Shown here: positions 1-6,832 of the stretch, one piece after another
Layout: each line of letters opens with the position of its first letter
Position numbering within the stretch: position 1 is the stretch's first letter
Origin: Candidatus Zixiibacteriota bacterium
GTDB taxonomy: Bacteria; Zixibacteria; MSB-5A5; GN15; PGXB01
Reading direction: 5' to 3'
Assembly: GCA_020345705.1 (NCBI GenBank)
Contig: CP070766.1
Span: 1,553,688-1,563,757, forward strand
Length of the DNA: 10,070 nt
Notes under the pieces: generated by a model
What the model was told of the DNA's origin: nothing
Database searches by the model: none
Seen by the model: only the letters and a program-made list of their open reading frames with translations
Position numbers and translations under genes: made by a program

Positions 1-117
1 GTGATTATAAGCGACCAGAAAGAGCCCCGGGGTACCCGTATTTTCGGCCCGGTTGCACGGGAGCTGAGAGAGAAGCATTTTATGAAAATTATTTCACTGG
101 CGCCTGAAGTTTTGTAG
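1..117 (+). CDS. rplN: 50S ribosomal protein L14, C-terminal fragment (cut by window edge)
   Basis: Frame 1 is open from the first base and ends in TAG at 115-117, giving the last 38 residues of L14. The stretch reads GTRIFGPVARELREKHF followed by MKIISLAPEVL, the near-invariant C-terminus of bacterial L14. The family is usually about 122 residues, so roughly 84 residues lie upstream of the window. The GTG at position 1 is an internal valine codon, not a start. L14 binds 23S rRNA on the intersubunit face of the 50S subunit and contacts 16S rRNA in bridges between the subunits. Its stop is followed 11 bases later by rplX, the standard spc-operon order. Identification is secure; only the 5' end is missing. 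Confidence 0.96.
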   Translation: MIISDQKEPRGTRIFGPVARELREKHFMKIISLAPEVL

Positions 118-128
118 AGGTTGCGCAC

Positions 129-467
129 ATGAACGTACGAAAAGGCGACATAGTTATCATAAGACGAGGAAAATACCGCAGTCGGGAAGAGGGCAAGCAC
201 AAGACCGGTAAGGTCCTTCATGTCTTCCCCGGCACCAACAGACTGATTGTCGAGGGCATAAACATGATCTCTCGTCACACGAGACCGACGCGGCAGAATC
301 CCAAAGGCGGTATTGTAAAGAAAGAAGCGCCTATCCACCGATCCAACGTGGCGCTGTTCTGCAAAGGCTGCTCGGCGCCGACAAAGGTCGGATACAAAGT
401 GCTGATCGAATCCGATGGCAGTTCGAGAAAAATCCGCCTTTGCCGCAGGTGTGGCGAATCAATATAG
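129..467 (+). CDS. rplX: 50S ribosomal protein L24, zinc-ribbon form
   Basis: A 112-residue L24, an early 50S assembly initiator that binds domain I of 23S rRNA near the exit tunnel. The N-terminal KOW region is visible as MNVRKGDIVIIRRGK, then TGKVLHVFPGTNRLIVEGIN. The C-terminal part carries two CxxC pairs, C78/C81 and C105/C108, which match the zinc ribbon seen in many non-enterobacterial L24 proteins; metal binding itself is inferred. Residues about 15-24 (YRSREEGKHK region) look longer than the usual compact GKDKGK-type loop, so the first KOW hairpin seems to carry a small insertion. An AGAGG Shine-Dalgarno at 116-120 overlaps the rplN stop and lies 8 bases before the ATG. The rplE start follows 12 bases after the stop. 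Confidence 0.97.
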   Translation: MNVRKGDIVIIRRGKYRSREEGKHKTGKVLHVFPGTNRLIVEGINMISRHTRPTRQNPKGGIVKKEAPIHRSNVALFCKGCSAPTKVGYKVLIESDGSSRKIRLCRRCGESI

Positions 468-479
468 CGGGTGTGATAT

Positions 480-1019
480 ATGGCTAGACTCAAGGTTCTA
501 TATAAAGAAAAGGTAGTCCCGAAGCTGATGAAGGAGAATAATTACTCTTCTGTCATGCAGGTCCCGAAGCTCATGAAGATAACCATCAATATCGGGGTGG
601 GCGAAGCGGTTGCAAACGCAAAGGCTCTGGAATCGGCCACGGATGATCTGACACGGATCTCCGGCCAGAAGCCGCTGCTCACACGGGCCAGGAAGTCGAT
701 ATCCAACTTCAAACTCCGTCAGGGTGCCCGGATCGGTGTCTCGGTAACGCTCCGGCGTGAGAGGATGTACGAATTTCTGGATCGTCTTATGAACGTTGCC
801 ATACCCAGGATCAGGGACTTTCGCGGGATCTCGGCAAAATCATTTGACGGCCGGGGAAATTTTAATATCGGAATACGCGAGCAGCTTATTTTCCCCGAGA
901 TAGATTATGACAAAATTGATAAGATTCGGGGTATGAATATATCCATAACAACTTCGGCCAAGACTGATGACGAGTGTCGGCAGCTGCTGACCGAGTTGGG
1001 TATGCCCTTCAGGAAATAG
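480..1019 (+). CDS. rplE: 50S ribosomal protein L5
   Basis: A 179-residue L5, the usual bacterial length. L5 binds 5S rRNA and helps form the central protuberance of the 50S subunit, where it contacts the P-site tRNA. Recognisable signatures are the N-terminal MARLKVLYKEKVVPKLM, the KITINIGVGEA strand at about 33-43, LTRARKSISNFKLRQG at 67-82, the DFRGIS motif at 113-118, the FDGRGNFNIGIREQLIFPE block from 122, and the C-terminal LGMPF. The Shine-Dalgarno is weak (GGGTGTGAT region just before the ATG), so translation may depend partly on coupling with rplX, 12 bases upstream. In E. coli the S8 repressor site lies around the rplX/rplE junction; I could not identify such a structure here. Confidence 0.98.
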   Translation: MARLKVLYKEKVVPKLMKENNYSSVMQVPKLMKITINIGVGEAVANAKALESATDDLTRISGQKPLLTRARKSISNFKLRQGARIGVSVTLRRERMYEFLDRLMNVAIPRIRDFRGISAKSFDGRGNFNIGIREQLIFPEIDYDKIDKIRGMNISITTSAKTDDECRQLLTELGMPFRK

Positions 1020-1027
1020 GAGAGAGC

Positions 1028-1213
1028 GTGGCAAAGAAGTGTTTGGTTGAGAAGCAAAAGCGGGAGTCGAAATTTAAAGTCCGTAATTACCATCGCTGCC
1101 AGCGATGCGGCCGACCCAGGGCATATATGAGAAGATTCGGACTCTGCCGAATCTGTTTCAGGGAAATGGCGTTGGCCGGGGAGATTCCCGGCGTGGTAAA
1201 GGCCAGCTGGTAA
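1028..1213 (+). CDS. rpsN: 30S ribosomal protein S14, type Z (zinc form)
   Basis: A 61-residue short S14, starting at GTG with the family-typical MAKKCLVEKQKR. The open frame extends further upstream, into rplE, but the AGGAGAG Shine-Dalgarno at 1018-1024 and the length standard for type-Z proteins fix this start. C24, C27, C40 and C43 (CQRC and CRIC) form the CxxC-x12-CxxC metal site, and the C-terminus is the typical IPGVVKASW. S14 is a late 30S assembly protein of the head domain, beside S3, S10 and S19. The short zinc form contrasts with the roughly 100-residue zinc-free form of E. coli. Only 8 bases separate it from the rplE stop. Confidence 0.97.
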   Translation: MAKKCLVEKQKRESKFKVRNYHRCQRCGRPRAYMRRFGLCRICFREMALAGEIPGVVKASW

Positions 1214-1237
1214 TGCAAGGATAAGTGGGAGAATTCA

Positions 1238-1639
1238 ATGTCTATGACCGATCCGATATCGGATATGCTGACGAGAATCAGGAATGCGTCGAAAGCTCGA
1301 AAAAGGGCGGTGGATGTTCCTAATTCGAATATCAAGCGCGAAATCGCCCGGATTCTGAAGGAAGAGGACTTCATTAAAGATACAATTGAGCTTCCGGACC
1401 GGCGGCAGGGGATATTGCGAATATATTTGAAGTATAGTCGCGAGGACGAGCCGATCATCAAAGGACTAAAGCGAATCTCACGTCCCGGCCTGAGAAAATA
1501 TTACAATTTTGATGACGTCAAACGAATTGTGAGAAGCCAGGTCGGCCTGACAATCATGTCGACTTCACAGGGCATAATGACTGATGTCGATGCTTTGAAA
1601 AAGCAGTGCGGCGGAGAAGCCCTGTGCGCTGTCTGGTAA
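1238..1639 (+). CDS. rpsH: 30S ribosomal protein S8
   Basis: A 133-residue S8, a primary 16S rRNA binder of the central domain (helix 21) and, in E. coli, the translational repressor of the spc operon. The N-terminus MSMTDPISDMLTRIRNA is classic for the family. The C-terminal RNA-binding signature STSQGIMTD lies at 108-116 and the protein ends GGEALCAVW, matching the usual GGE-LC-VW terminus. A GGGAG Shine-Dalgarno at 1227-1231 sits 6 bases before the ATG. The 24-base spacer from rpsN contains nothing else recognisable. Whether the autoregulation known from E. coli operates here cannot be judged from the sequence. Confidence 0.98.
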   Translation: MSMTDPISDMLTRIRNASKARKRAVDVPNSNIKREIARILKEEDFIKDTIELPDRRQGILRIYLKYSREDEPIIKGLKRISRPGLRKYYNFDDVKRIVRSQVGLTIMSTSQGIMTDVDALKKQCGGEALCAVW

Positions 1640-1653
1640 CAGGAGCTCCCGTT

Positions 1654-2196
1654 ATGTCTAAAGTTGGAAAATTGCCGGTAAAAATCCCCAAGGGGATAAA
1701 GGTTGATATAGATGAGACGGGTATATCCGTCGCCGGTCCCAAAGGGACGCTTTCACAGCCGTTGCGCAGTGAGATAAACGTAAGGGTTGAGGACGACGCG
1801 GTCGTTGTATCCAGATCCTCCGAACAGAGATTCCACCGCTCACTCCACGGCCTGACGAGAGCCTTGATTCAAAATATGGTCACGGGAGTATCCGAGGGTT
1901 TTGCCAGAGAGCTTGAAATGGTCGGAATCGGTTATCGGGCTGAGATGAAGGGCAAGGTTCTGGAGCTGAATCTCGGATACTCACATCCTGTCGTTTTCAG
2001 GCCTCCCGAGGGAGTGGCGATTGAGGTTTTGCACCGGGAAAACAAGATCGTTGTTACCGGAATCGATAAGCAGCTCGTCGGACAAACGGCCGCCAAAATA
2101 CGTTCCTTCCGCCCCCCCGAACCTTATAAGGGCAAGGGTATCAGGTACTTTGGCGAGGTCGTGCGACGCAAGGCCGGTAAGGCTGCAGGCAAGTAA
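1654..2196 (+). CDS. rplF: 50S ribosomal protein L6
   Basis: A 180-residue L6 composed of two tandem domains of the same fold. It lies near the sarcin-ricin loop of 23S rRNA and the L7/L12 stalk base, close to the factor-binding site. Visible signatures are MSKVGKLPVKIPKGIKV, VAGPKGTLS at about 26-34, ELEMVGIGYRA at 86-96, LNLGYSHPV at 105-113, and the diagnostic PPEPYKGKGIRY at 154-165 followed by RRKAGK. The frame is open further upstream into rpsH, but the ATG preceded by AGGAG at 1641-1645 gives the normal family N-terminus. The gap from rpsH is 14 bases. Confidence 0.97.
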   Translation: MSKVGKLPVKIPKGIKVDIDETGISVAGPKGTLSQPLRSEINVRVEDDAVVVSRSSEQRFHRSLHGLTRALIQNMVTGVSEGFARELEMVGIGYRAEMKGKVLELNLGYSHPVVFRPPEGVAIEVLHRENKIVVTGIDKQLVGQTAAKIRSFRPPEPYKGKGIRYFGEVVRRKAGKAAGK

Positions 2197-2208
2197 AGGT
2201 TGGGTAGT

Positions 2209-2574
2209 ATGGCCAGAACAGACAAATATAAAAGACGCATGAAAAGACAGGCCCGGGTAAGAGGGAAAGTCTTCGGCACGGGGGACAGGCCCCGGTTGGC
2301 TGTCAACAAGTCATTGACAAATGTTTATGTTCAGCTGATTGACGACGAGAAAATGATCACGCTGGCCATGGTGACATCGCTTGGAAAAGAGATGGCGTCC
2401 AAGATGACCGGCAAGACTAAGACAGAAAAGGCCGCTATCGTGGGCGACGAAATCGCCAAAAAAGCTTTGGCCAAGGGATTCAAAACTGTAGCCTTCGACA
2501 GAGGCGGCAATTTGTATCATGGCCGTGTTAAGGCTCTGGCGGAAGCGGCTCGCAAGGCGGGACTGGAGTTTTAG
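2209..2574 (+). CDS. rplR: 50S ribosomal protein L18
   Basis: A 121-residue L18, which binds 5S rRNA together with L5 and helps anchor it in the central protuberance. The N-terminus is highly basic (MARTDKYKRRMKRQARVRGK), as expected for the extended rRNA-binding tail. The core reads RPRLAVNKSLTNVYVQLIDD from 27, and the family-defining C-terminus FDRGGNLYHGRVKALAEAA begins at 96. A TTG at 2200 would add three residues (MGS), but the ATG at 2209 matches the family and leaves room for the AAAGGT Shine-Dalgarno at 2195-2200, so it is preferred. The rplF stop is 12 bases upstream. Confidence 0.97.
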   Translation: MARTDKYKRRMKRQARVRGKVFGTGDRPRLAVNKSLTNVYVQLIDDEKMITLAMVTSLGKEMASKMTGKTKTEKAAIVGDEIAKKALAKGFKTVAFDRGGNLYHGRVKALAEAARKAGLEF

Positions 2575-2583
2575 ATAATATAC

Positions 2584-2587
2584 GAGG
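2584..2587 (+). promoter_or_regulatory. Shine-Dalgarno supporting the TTG start of rpsE
   Basis: GAGG ends 6 bases before TTG at 2594, whereas it is 21 bases from the first in-frame ATG at 2609. The spacing favours the TTG start and a MAKLEMDS N-terminus for S5. Confidence 0.75.
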
Positions 2588-2593
2588 TTACGA

Positions 2594-3079
2594 TTGGCTA
2601 AATTAGAAATGGACAGCCTCGATTATGAGGAAAAAGTAATCAACATCAACCGCGTGGCGAAAGTGGTAAAGGGCGGCCGGCGGTTTAGTTTCACCGCACT
2701 GGTGGCGGTTGGCCAGAAAAACGGCCGGGTCGGGGTCGGCACCGGCAAGGCGGCCGAGGTTGCCGAGGCCATAAGAAAGGCCACCGAGGCGGCCCGCAAG
2801 GCCATGGTGAAAGTGGCTGTTACGGCTGATGGGACTATTCCGCATTATATCCTCGGCAGGTTCGGGGCGACCACGGTCGTTCTGAAACCGGCCTCGCCGG
2901 GAACAGGTGTCATTGCCGGAGGAGCCGTCCGCGCCGTGATGGAATCGGCCGGAATACAAAATATCCTGACCAAGGCTCTGGGCAGCCGGAATCCACACAA
3001 CGTGGTCAAGGCAACCATGAATGGTTTGCTTGCGCTGCGGACTCGTGAGGAGCAGGAAAAGTACCGTCGGGAAGGTTAA
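2594..3079 (+). CDS. rpsE: 30S ribosomal protein S5 (TTG start)
   Basis: A 161-residue S5, a 30S protein of the mRNA-entry and decoding-fidelity region that contacts S4 and S8. The N-terminal double-stranded-RNA-binding-like domain includes VININRVAKVVKGGRRFSF (15-33) and VGVGTGKAAEV. The C-terminal half has LKPASPGTGVIAGGAVRAV (97-115), AGIQNILTKALGS and the NPHNVVKAT block at 133-141. TTG is chosen as start because GAGG at 2584-2587 lies 6 bases before it; the first in-frame ATG (2609) is too far from any Shine-Dalgarno and would remove five residues. KGGRRF is the loop in which streptomycin-independence and spectinomycin-resistance changes are known in E. coli; nothing unusual is seen there. 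Confidence 0.97.
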   Translation: MAKLEMDSLDYEEKVININRVAKVVKGGRRFSFTALVAVGQKNGRVGVGTGKAAEVAEAIRKATEAARKAMVKVAVTADGTIPHYILGRFGATTVVLKPASPGTGVIAGGAVRAVMESAGIQNILTKALGSRNPHNVVKATMNGLLALRTREEQEKYRREG

Positions 3080-3093
3080 TGTACCGGGAACGC

Positions 3094-3097
3094 GAGG
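3094..3097 (+). promoter_or_regulatory. Shine-Dalgarno fixing the ATG start of rpmD
   Basis: GAGG directly touches an in-frame TTG at 3098, which is too close to be used, and lies 6 bases before the ATG at 3104. It therefore selects the ATG, giving MAKLKITQ, the normal L30 N-terminus. Confidence 0.78.
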
Positions 3098-3103
3098 TTG
3101 CTT

Positions 3104-3289
3104 ATGGCTAAATTGAAAATTACACAGGTGCGAAGCGCCATCGATCGCAACAAAAGACAGAAAAGAACCGTCAAGGCGCTCGGTCTTGGGAAATTGCATC
3201 GAACCGTCATCCACAACGATACCCCTCAGATTCGAGGTATGATCGATGCGGTCCGACACCTGGTTGAATGGGAAAAGGTGGAAGAGTAG
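3104..3289 (+). CDS. rpmD: 50S ribosomal protein L30
   Basis: A 61-residue L30, a small globular protein of the 50S subunit present in many but not all bacteria. The sequence MAKLKITQVRSAIDRNKRQK, then LGLGKLHRTVIHNDTPQIRG (27-46), is the typical family pattern, in which LGL-K-----V-H-DTP-IRGM is nearly invariant. A TTG at 3098 is in frame, but GAGG at 3094-3097 would touch it, whereas that same motif lies 6 bases before the ATG at 3104. The stop TAG at 3287-3289 is followed directly by the ATG of rplO, so the two genes abut with no spacer and are probably translationally coupled. Confidence 0.96.
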   Translation: MAKLKITQVRSAIDRNKRQKRTVKALGLGKLHRTVIHNDTPQIRGMIDAVRHLVEWEKVEE

Positions 3290-3736
3290 ATGGCACCGTT
3301 GGAAATGTCACAGTTAAGCCCGTCTCGCGGTTCTCGCAAGAATCGTCGGCGTGTCGGCCGCGGACCGGGCAGCGGTCGGGGAAAGACCTGCGGCAGGGGC
3401 CAGAAGGGTCAGAAATCAAGGTCCGGCGGCAACATCCCGGCCTGGATGGAAGGCGGACAAATGCCAATCCAGAGAAGAATCCCCAAGCGCGGTTTCACGA
3501 ATAAATTCAGGCAGGAGTATCAGGAGGTCAATCTGACGGCGCTGAGCAAGTGCCGGTCCGGCGAAGTCACGCCGGAAACCTTGAAGGAACTGGGGATAAT
3601 CAAGACGACCCGTCTGCCGGTCAAGATTCTCGGCACGGGCAAAATTGAGACTGCTTTGCTCGTGAGAGCGTCGGCTTTTTCCAAGTCGGCCGCGGAGAAG
3701 ATAAAAGCAGCTGGTGGAAACATAGAGGTGATATAG
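3290..3736 (+). CDS. rplO: 50S ribosomal protein L15
   Basis: A 148-residue L15, a late-assembling 50S protein whose extended glycine- and arginine-rich N-terminus threads into 23S rRNA. The N-terminal signature PSRGSRKNRRRVGRGPGSGR (11-30) continues through GKTCGRGQKGQKSRSGG (31-47), and PIQRRIPKRGF follows at 59-69. The C-terminal globular part ends AAEKIKAAGGNIEVI. The ATG abutting the rpmD stop is kept because it places the conserved L/M-x-x-L-x-P pattern three residues beyond the usual N-terminus. An ATG at 3305 would cut into that pattern. AAGGTGG lies just upstream, inside the end of rpmD. The stop overlaps the secY start by one base. Confidence 0.96.
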   Translation: MAPLEMSQLSPSRGSRKNRRRVGRGPGSGRGKTCGRGQKGQKSRSGGNIPAWMEGGQMPIQRRIPKRGFTNKFRQEYQEVNLTALSKCRSGEVTPETLKELGIIKTTRLPVKILGTGKIETALLVRASAFSKSAAEKIKAAGGNIEVI

Positions 3737-5043
3737 TGTTTGGCACTTTTCAATCGATTTTCAAGGTAGAGGAGCTCCGAAAACGCATCCTGTTTACCTT
3801 GGCGATCTTTGTTGTCTACCGTATCGGCGGTCACATTCCGACTCCCGGCGTCGATGGATCGATGCTTCAACAGCTACTGGCGGGTGATACGATTTTCGGT
3901 TTGCTCGATCTGTTCGCCGGCGGAGCTTTTCGGAAGGCGACCATCTTCGCGCTCGGAATCATGCCGTACATTTCGGCATCGATTATGTTGCAGCTGTTGG
4001 GTGCGGTCGTTCCCTATCTCCAGAGGCTGCAGAAGGAAGGCGAGGAGGGCCGCCGGAAGATCACCCAGTACACCCGGTACCTGACGGTTTTGATTTCGGC
4101 CCTGCAGGCCTTTGGGACGGCCCAGTTCCTGAGTTCCTTGGAAGGCCCGGCCGGAAGCGTCGTGCATATGCCATACGCGCAGTTCGTTCCCATCACCATG
4201 CTGACTTTCACGTGTGGGACGATTTTCATCATGTGGCTCGGTGAACAGATTACCGAACGAGGTATCGGCAACGGGATTTCGCTGATTATTTTCATAGGTA
4301 TCGTCGCCCGTTTCCCCGACGCGGTGATTGAAGAGGTTCAGTACCTGTTTGCGGGCACGCGGAGTTTCTTTCTTGAGGTCGTCTTGGTGGCCCTGATGTT
4401 GTTTGTTATCGCGGCCGTCATTCTGGTAACCCGCGGGCAACGAAAAGTTCCGGTTCAGTACCCCAAGAGGATTATCGGCCGAAAAGTATACGGCGGGGCG
4501 ACGACCCATCTGCCGTTGTCGGTCAACTCGGCCGGGGTAATTCCGATCATCTTCGCGCAGTCGATTATGTTCCTGCCGGCCACGCTGCAGCAGCTGTTTC
4601 CGAATGCCGACTGGATCTCCAACATTGTCACCGACTGGCTGTCCCCCGGAGGATTCAGCTACTCGGTTATCTATGGCTTGATAATAGTATTTTTCGCCTA
4701 TTTCTACACGGCCATCGTTTTTAACCCGGTTGACATTGCAGACAATATGAGAAAAAACGGCGGCTTTGTTCCCGGGATACGCCCCGGTAAGAAAACCGCC
4801 GAGCATATAGAGCGAATCCTGACGCGCATCACTCTGCCGGGCGCCATCTTCTTTGCATCGATCGCCATCCTGCCGTGGCTGTTGATTTCAAGAGCCGGCG
4901 TAAGCTACTTCTTCGGCGGCACCGGACTGCTGATTGTGGTCGGGGTGGCTCTTGACACGCTGCAACAGATTGAATCTCACCTCCTGATGAGACACTATGA
5001 AGGCTTTATGAAGAAGGGCAAAATACGGGGGAGATCGTACTGA
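3736..5043 (+). CDS. secY: Sec translocon channel subunit SecY
   Basis: A 435-residue SecY, the pore subunit of the SecYEG complex in the cytoplasmic membrane, which passes unfolded proteins supplied by SecA or the ribosome. About ten membrane segments are visible, including 18-34, 68-94, 116-133, 150-168, 180-192, 211-232, 263-284, 309-330, 367-385 and 391-407. Landmarks are IGGHIPTPGVD after segment 1, the plug-region LFAGGAFRKATIFALGIMPYIS, the segment-4/5 loop EQITERGIGNGISLIIF (170-186), the cytosolic loop with QRKVPVQYPKR (235-245), the late loop with NPVDIADNMRKNGGFVPGIRPG, and the C-terminal KIRGR. GTG is the start: GAGGTG at 3725-3730 lies 5 bases before it and the residues after it match the family N-terminus. 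It overlaps rplO by one base (TAGTG) and adk by one base (TGATG). Confidence 0.98.
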   Translation: MFGTFQSIFKVEELRKRILFTLAIFVVYRIGGHIPTPGVDGSMLQQLLAGDTIFGLLDLFAGGAFRKATIFALGIMPYISASIMLQLLGAVVPYLQRLQKEGEEGRRKITQYTRYLTVLISALQAFGTAQFLSSLEGPAGSVVHMPYAQFVPITMLTFTCGTIFIMWLGEQITERGIGNGISLIIFIGIVARFPDAVIEEVQYLFAGTRSFFLEVVLVALMLFVIAAVILVTRGQRKVPVQYPKRIIGRKVYGGATTHLPLSVNSAGVIPIIFAQSIMFLPATLQQLFPNADWISNIVTDWLSPGGFSYSVIYGLIIVFFAYFYTAIVFNPVDIADNMRKNGGFVPGIRPGKKTAEHIERILTRITLPGAIFFASIAILPWLLISRAGVSYFFGGTGLLIVVGVALDTLQQIESHLLMRHYEGFMKKGKIRGRSY

Positions 5044-5693
5044 TGAATTTTATCTTTCTGGGGCCGCCGGGATCAGGCAAAGGCACACAGGCGAAGCAAG
5101 TCTGTAAAGAGGTCGGCATTCTGCACCTTTCAACCGGCGACCTGCTTCGAGAGGCGGTCAAAAATGAAACGGCGCTGGGAAAAAAGGCAAAAGCCTATAT
5201 GGATGCCGGGGATCTTGTTCCTGACGGACTGATAGTCGGAATGATTGAAGACAAGCTTAAGGCCGGAGAGCTCGACGGCGGATTCATTCTTGACGGTTTC
5301 CCCAGGACGCTGCCCCAGGCCGAGGCTTTGAAGATGATGCTGGTCAAGAACAGTAAGACCATAGACAAGGCCATCCTGCTTGACGTCTCGGACGATGAGG
5401 TGATCAAGAGGCTTTCGGGTCGCTTTTACTGCTCGACATGCAACGCCGGTTACAACTACCCGGCCCGGATGCCGAAGCAGGAAGGTGTATGCGACAATGA
5501 CGGAACAAAGCTTCTGCGGCGCCCGGACGACGAGGAAGAAGTTGTCAGAAACAGGCTGGATGTCTATAAAAAGCAGACCGAACCGATCATAGATTTTTAC
5601 GAAAGAGAATCGTTCCTTGCCAGAGTCGAGGCGGAAGGGACCATTGATTCTATTTTTCAGAAACTTTTGACGGTTATTCGAGAGTCTGATTGA
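5043..5693 (+). CDS. adk: Adenylate kinase, long form with metal-binding LID
   Basis: A 216-residue cytosolic adenylate kinase catalysing ATP + AMP = 2 ADP. The P-loop GPPGSGKGT occupies 7-15, the AMP-binding region includes LSTGDLLREAV (29-39), and FILDGFPRTLPQAEAL (81-96) is the adenylate-kinase signature. This is the long form: its LID domain carries C130, C133, C150 and D153, the same ligand set and numbering described for the Bacillus subtilis enzyme, where three cysteines and one aspartate hold a zinc ion. RRPDD at 159-163 contains conserved arginine and aspartate residues of the LID. GGGGGAG at 5027-5033 serves as Shine-Dalgarno. The ATG overlaps the secY stop by one base, which suggests translational coupling. 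Confidence 0.98.
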   Translation: MNFIFLGPPGSGKGTQAKQVCKEVGILHLSTGDLLREAVKNETALGKKAKAYMDAGDLVPDGLIVGMIEDKLKAGELDGGFILDGFPRTLPQAEALKMMLVKNSKTIDKAILLDVSDDEVIKRLSGRFYCSTCNAGYNYPARMPKQEGVCDNDGTKLLRRPDDEEEVVRNRLDVYKKQTEPIIDFYERESFLARVEAEGTIDSIFQKLLTVIRESD

Positions 5694-5695
5694 GG

Positions 5696-6442
5696 GTGAT
5701 TCACATAAAGACAGATGCTCAGATCGAGATTATGCGCAGAGCGGGCCGGATTGTGGCAGAGACGATAGAATTGATTGAGGACAAAATAAAGCCGGGAATA
5801 ACAACGGCTGAGATTGACAGAGTGGCCGAGGAGTACATTCTCTCCCGGGGAGCCAAACCGGCCTTCAAGGGCTACCGCGGGTTTCCGGCGTCGGTGTGCG
5901 TGTCAATCGACAGCGAAGTGGTGCATGGAATCCCGGGCAGCCGGGTTCTCGTCGAGGGTCAGATTGTCTCGGTCGATCTGGGCGCGATTGTCGACGGCTT
6001 CTACGGTGATGCCGCGGCGACGTTTCCGGTGGGTGAAATATCTGAAGAAAAGAAGAAACTTCTGGAGGTCACCAGGCGTTCTTTAGAAACCGGTATTGCT
6101 CAGGTTAAGGACGGCAATAAACTCGGCCGGGTCTCCGCGGCAATTCAGAGCTGCGTCGAAGAGGCCGGTTTTTCGGTTGTCAGGGATATGGTCGGCCATG
6201 GAATAGGAAAGAAACTGCACGAAGATCCGCAGGTGCCGCATTTTGGTCCGGCAGATGCCGGGCCGATCCTGAAAAAGGGCATGGTACTGGCGATTGAGCC
6301 GATGGTGAACTCCGGCGACTATAAGGTCGTGCAGAAACCGGACGGATGGACAATTATGACAGCCGACGGCTCGGACTCGGCGCACTTTGAGCATTCGGTC
6401 GCCGTTACCGAGAACGGCCCCGACATTTTGACTTTAAGATAG
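5696..6442 (+). CDS. map: Methionine aminopeptidase, type I
   Basis: A 248-residue MetAP that removes the initiator methionine from new proteins when the second residue is small. All five metal ligands of the pita-bread fold are present: D94 (SVDLGA), D105 (YGDAA), H168 (GHGIG), E201 (IEPM) and E232 (FEHS), each exactly three below the E. coli numbers, with the substrate-contacting H77 in VVHGIP. It lacks any N-terminal zinc finger or SH3-binding extension. The start is ambiguous. GTG at 5696 gives the family-typical MIHIKT and is preferred. TTG at 5690, overlapping the adk stop, would add two residues and lies closer to the weak GAGAG at 5680-5684. Either way it is packed against adk. Confidence 0.96.
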   Translation: MIHIKTDAQIEIMRRAGRIVAETIELIEDKIKPGITTAEIDRVAEEYILSRGAKPAFKGYRGFPASVCVSIDSEVVHGIPGSRVLVEGQIVSVDLGAIVDGFYGDAAATFPVGEISEEKKKLLEVTRRSLETGIAQVKDGNKLGRVSAAIQSCVEEAGFSVVRDMVGHGIGKKLHEDPQVPHFGPADAGPILKKGMVLAIEPMVNSGDYKVVQKPDGWTIMTADGSDSAHFEHSVAVTENGPDILTLR

Positions 6443-6447
6443 GGTTG

Positions 6448-6666
6448 ATGGCTAAGGAAGAGACCATACAGGTGGAAGGCAAGGTACTGGAGCCGCTGCC
6501 GAACGCAATGTTTAAGGTCGAGCTGGATAACGGCCATGTTGTTCTTGCCCATATTTCAGGCAAGATGCGCATGCATTTTATTAAGATTCTGCCGGGAGAC
6601 AGGGTGACGCTGGAGCTGTCGCCTTATGACCTGAGTCGCGGCAGGATCATTTATAGATATAAATGA
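6448..6666 (+). CDS. infA: Translation initiation factor IF-1
   Basis: A 72-residue IF-1, exactly the usual length. This single OB-fold protein occupies the A site of the 30S subunit during initiation and assists IF-2 and IF-3. The family pattern is clear: MAKEETIQVEGKVLEPLPN, then AMFKVELDNGHVVLAHISGK from 20 (F22-V24 and the NG-hinge), the helix RMHFIKILPGDRVTLELSPY (41-60) and the C-terminal RGRIIYR. A TTG codon immediately upstream (6445) is in frame, but the ATG gives the standard N-terminus. Shine-Dalgarno is the short AGGG at 6441-6444, overlapping the map stop, so coupling with map is likely. Placement between map and rpmJ is the common arrangement outside gamma-proteobacteria. Confidence 0.97.
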   Translation: MAKEETIQVEGKVLEPLPNAMFKVELDNGHVVLAHISGKMRMHFIKILPGDRVTLELSPYDLSRGRIIYRYK

Positions 6667-6695
6667 CCTAAGGGTTGCCTGAAAGGTGATGTATT

Positions 6696-6812
6696 ATGAA
6701 AGTCCGCTCATCGATTAAGAAAAGATGCGAGCACTGTAAGATTATTCGACGTAAGGGTGTTCTTAGGGTCATATGCAGCAGGAACCCCAGTCATAAGCAA
6801 AGACAGGGCTAA
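6696..6812 (+). CDS. rpmJ: 50S ribosomal protein L36, zinc (C+) form
   Basis: A 38-residue gene, easily missed because of its size. The product begins MKVRSSIKKRCEHCKIIRRK and ends CSRNPSHKQRQG, the standard L36 pattern. The metal ligands C11, C14, C27 and H33 are all present, so this is the zinc-containing C+ form. L36 is the smallest 50S protein, a late-assembly element near the base of the L7/L12 stalk region of 23S rRNA. AAAGGTGAT at 6682-6690 provides a good Shine-Dalgarno 5 bases before the ATG. The gene lies between infA (29-base gap) and rpsM (25-base gap), its standard place. Stop is TAA. Confidence 0.97.
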   Translation: MKVRSSIKKRCEHCKIIRRKGVLRVICSRNPSHKQRQG

Positions 6813-6826
6813 ATATTTCAGGTATT

Positions 6827-6832
6827 AGGAGG
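6827..6832 (+). promoter_or_regulatory. Consensus Shine-Dalgarno fixing the TTG start of rpsM
   Basis: AGGAGG, a full match to the anti-Shine-Dalgarno complement, is 5 bases before the TTG of rpsM. It decides the start, since no ATG or GTG gives the conserved S13 N-terminus. Confidence 0.88.

Noticed and set aside
974..1027. Extended N-terminus of rpsN overlapping the end of rplE
   Set aside because: The frame is open, but the GTG at 1028 has a good Shine-Dalgarno and gives the exact 61-residue type-Z S14; the extension matches nothing in the family.
2603..3259. Reverse-strand open frame opposite rpsE and rpmD (218 codons)
   Set aside because: It covers two conserved ribosomal-protein genes and shows no recognisable protein family.
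3874..4806. Long open frame on the reverse strand opposite secY (310 codons)
   Set aside because: It lies wholly within secY, which is unmistakably coding on the forward strand. The reverse product is rich in Arg, Gln and Asn with no recognisable domain, and its length follows from the codon bias of the sense gene.
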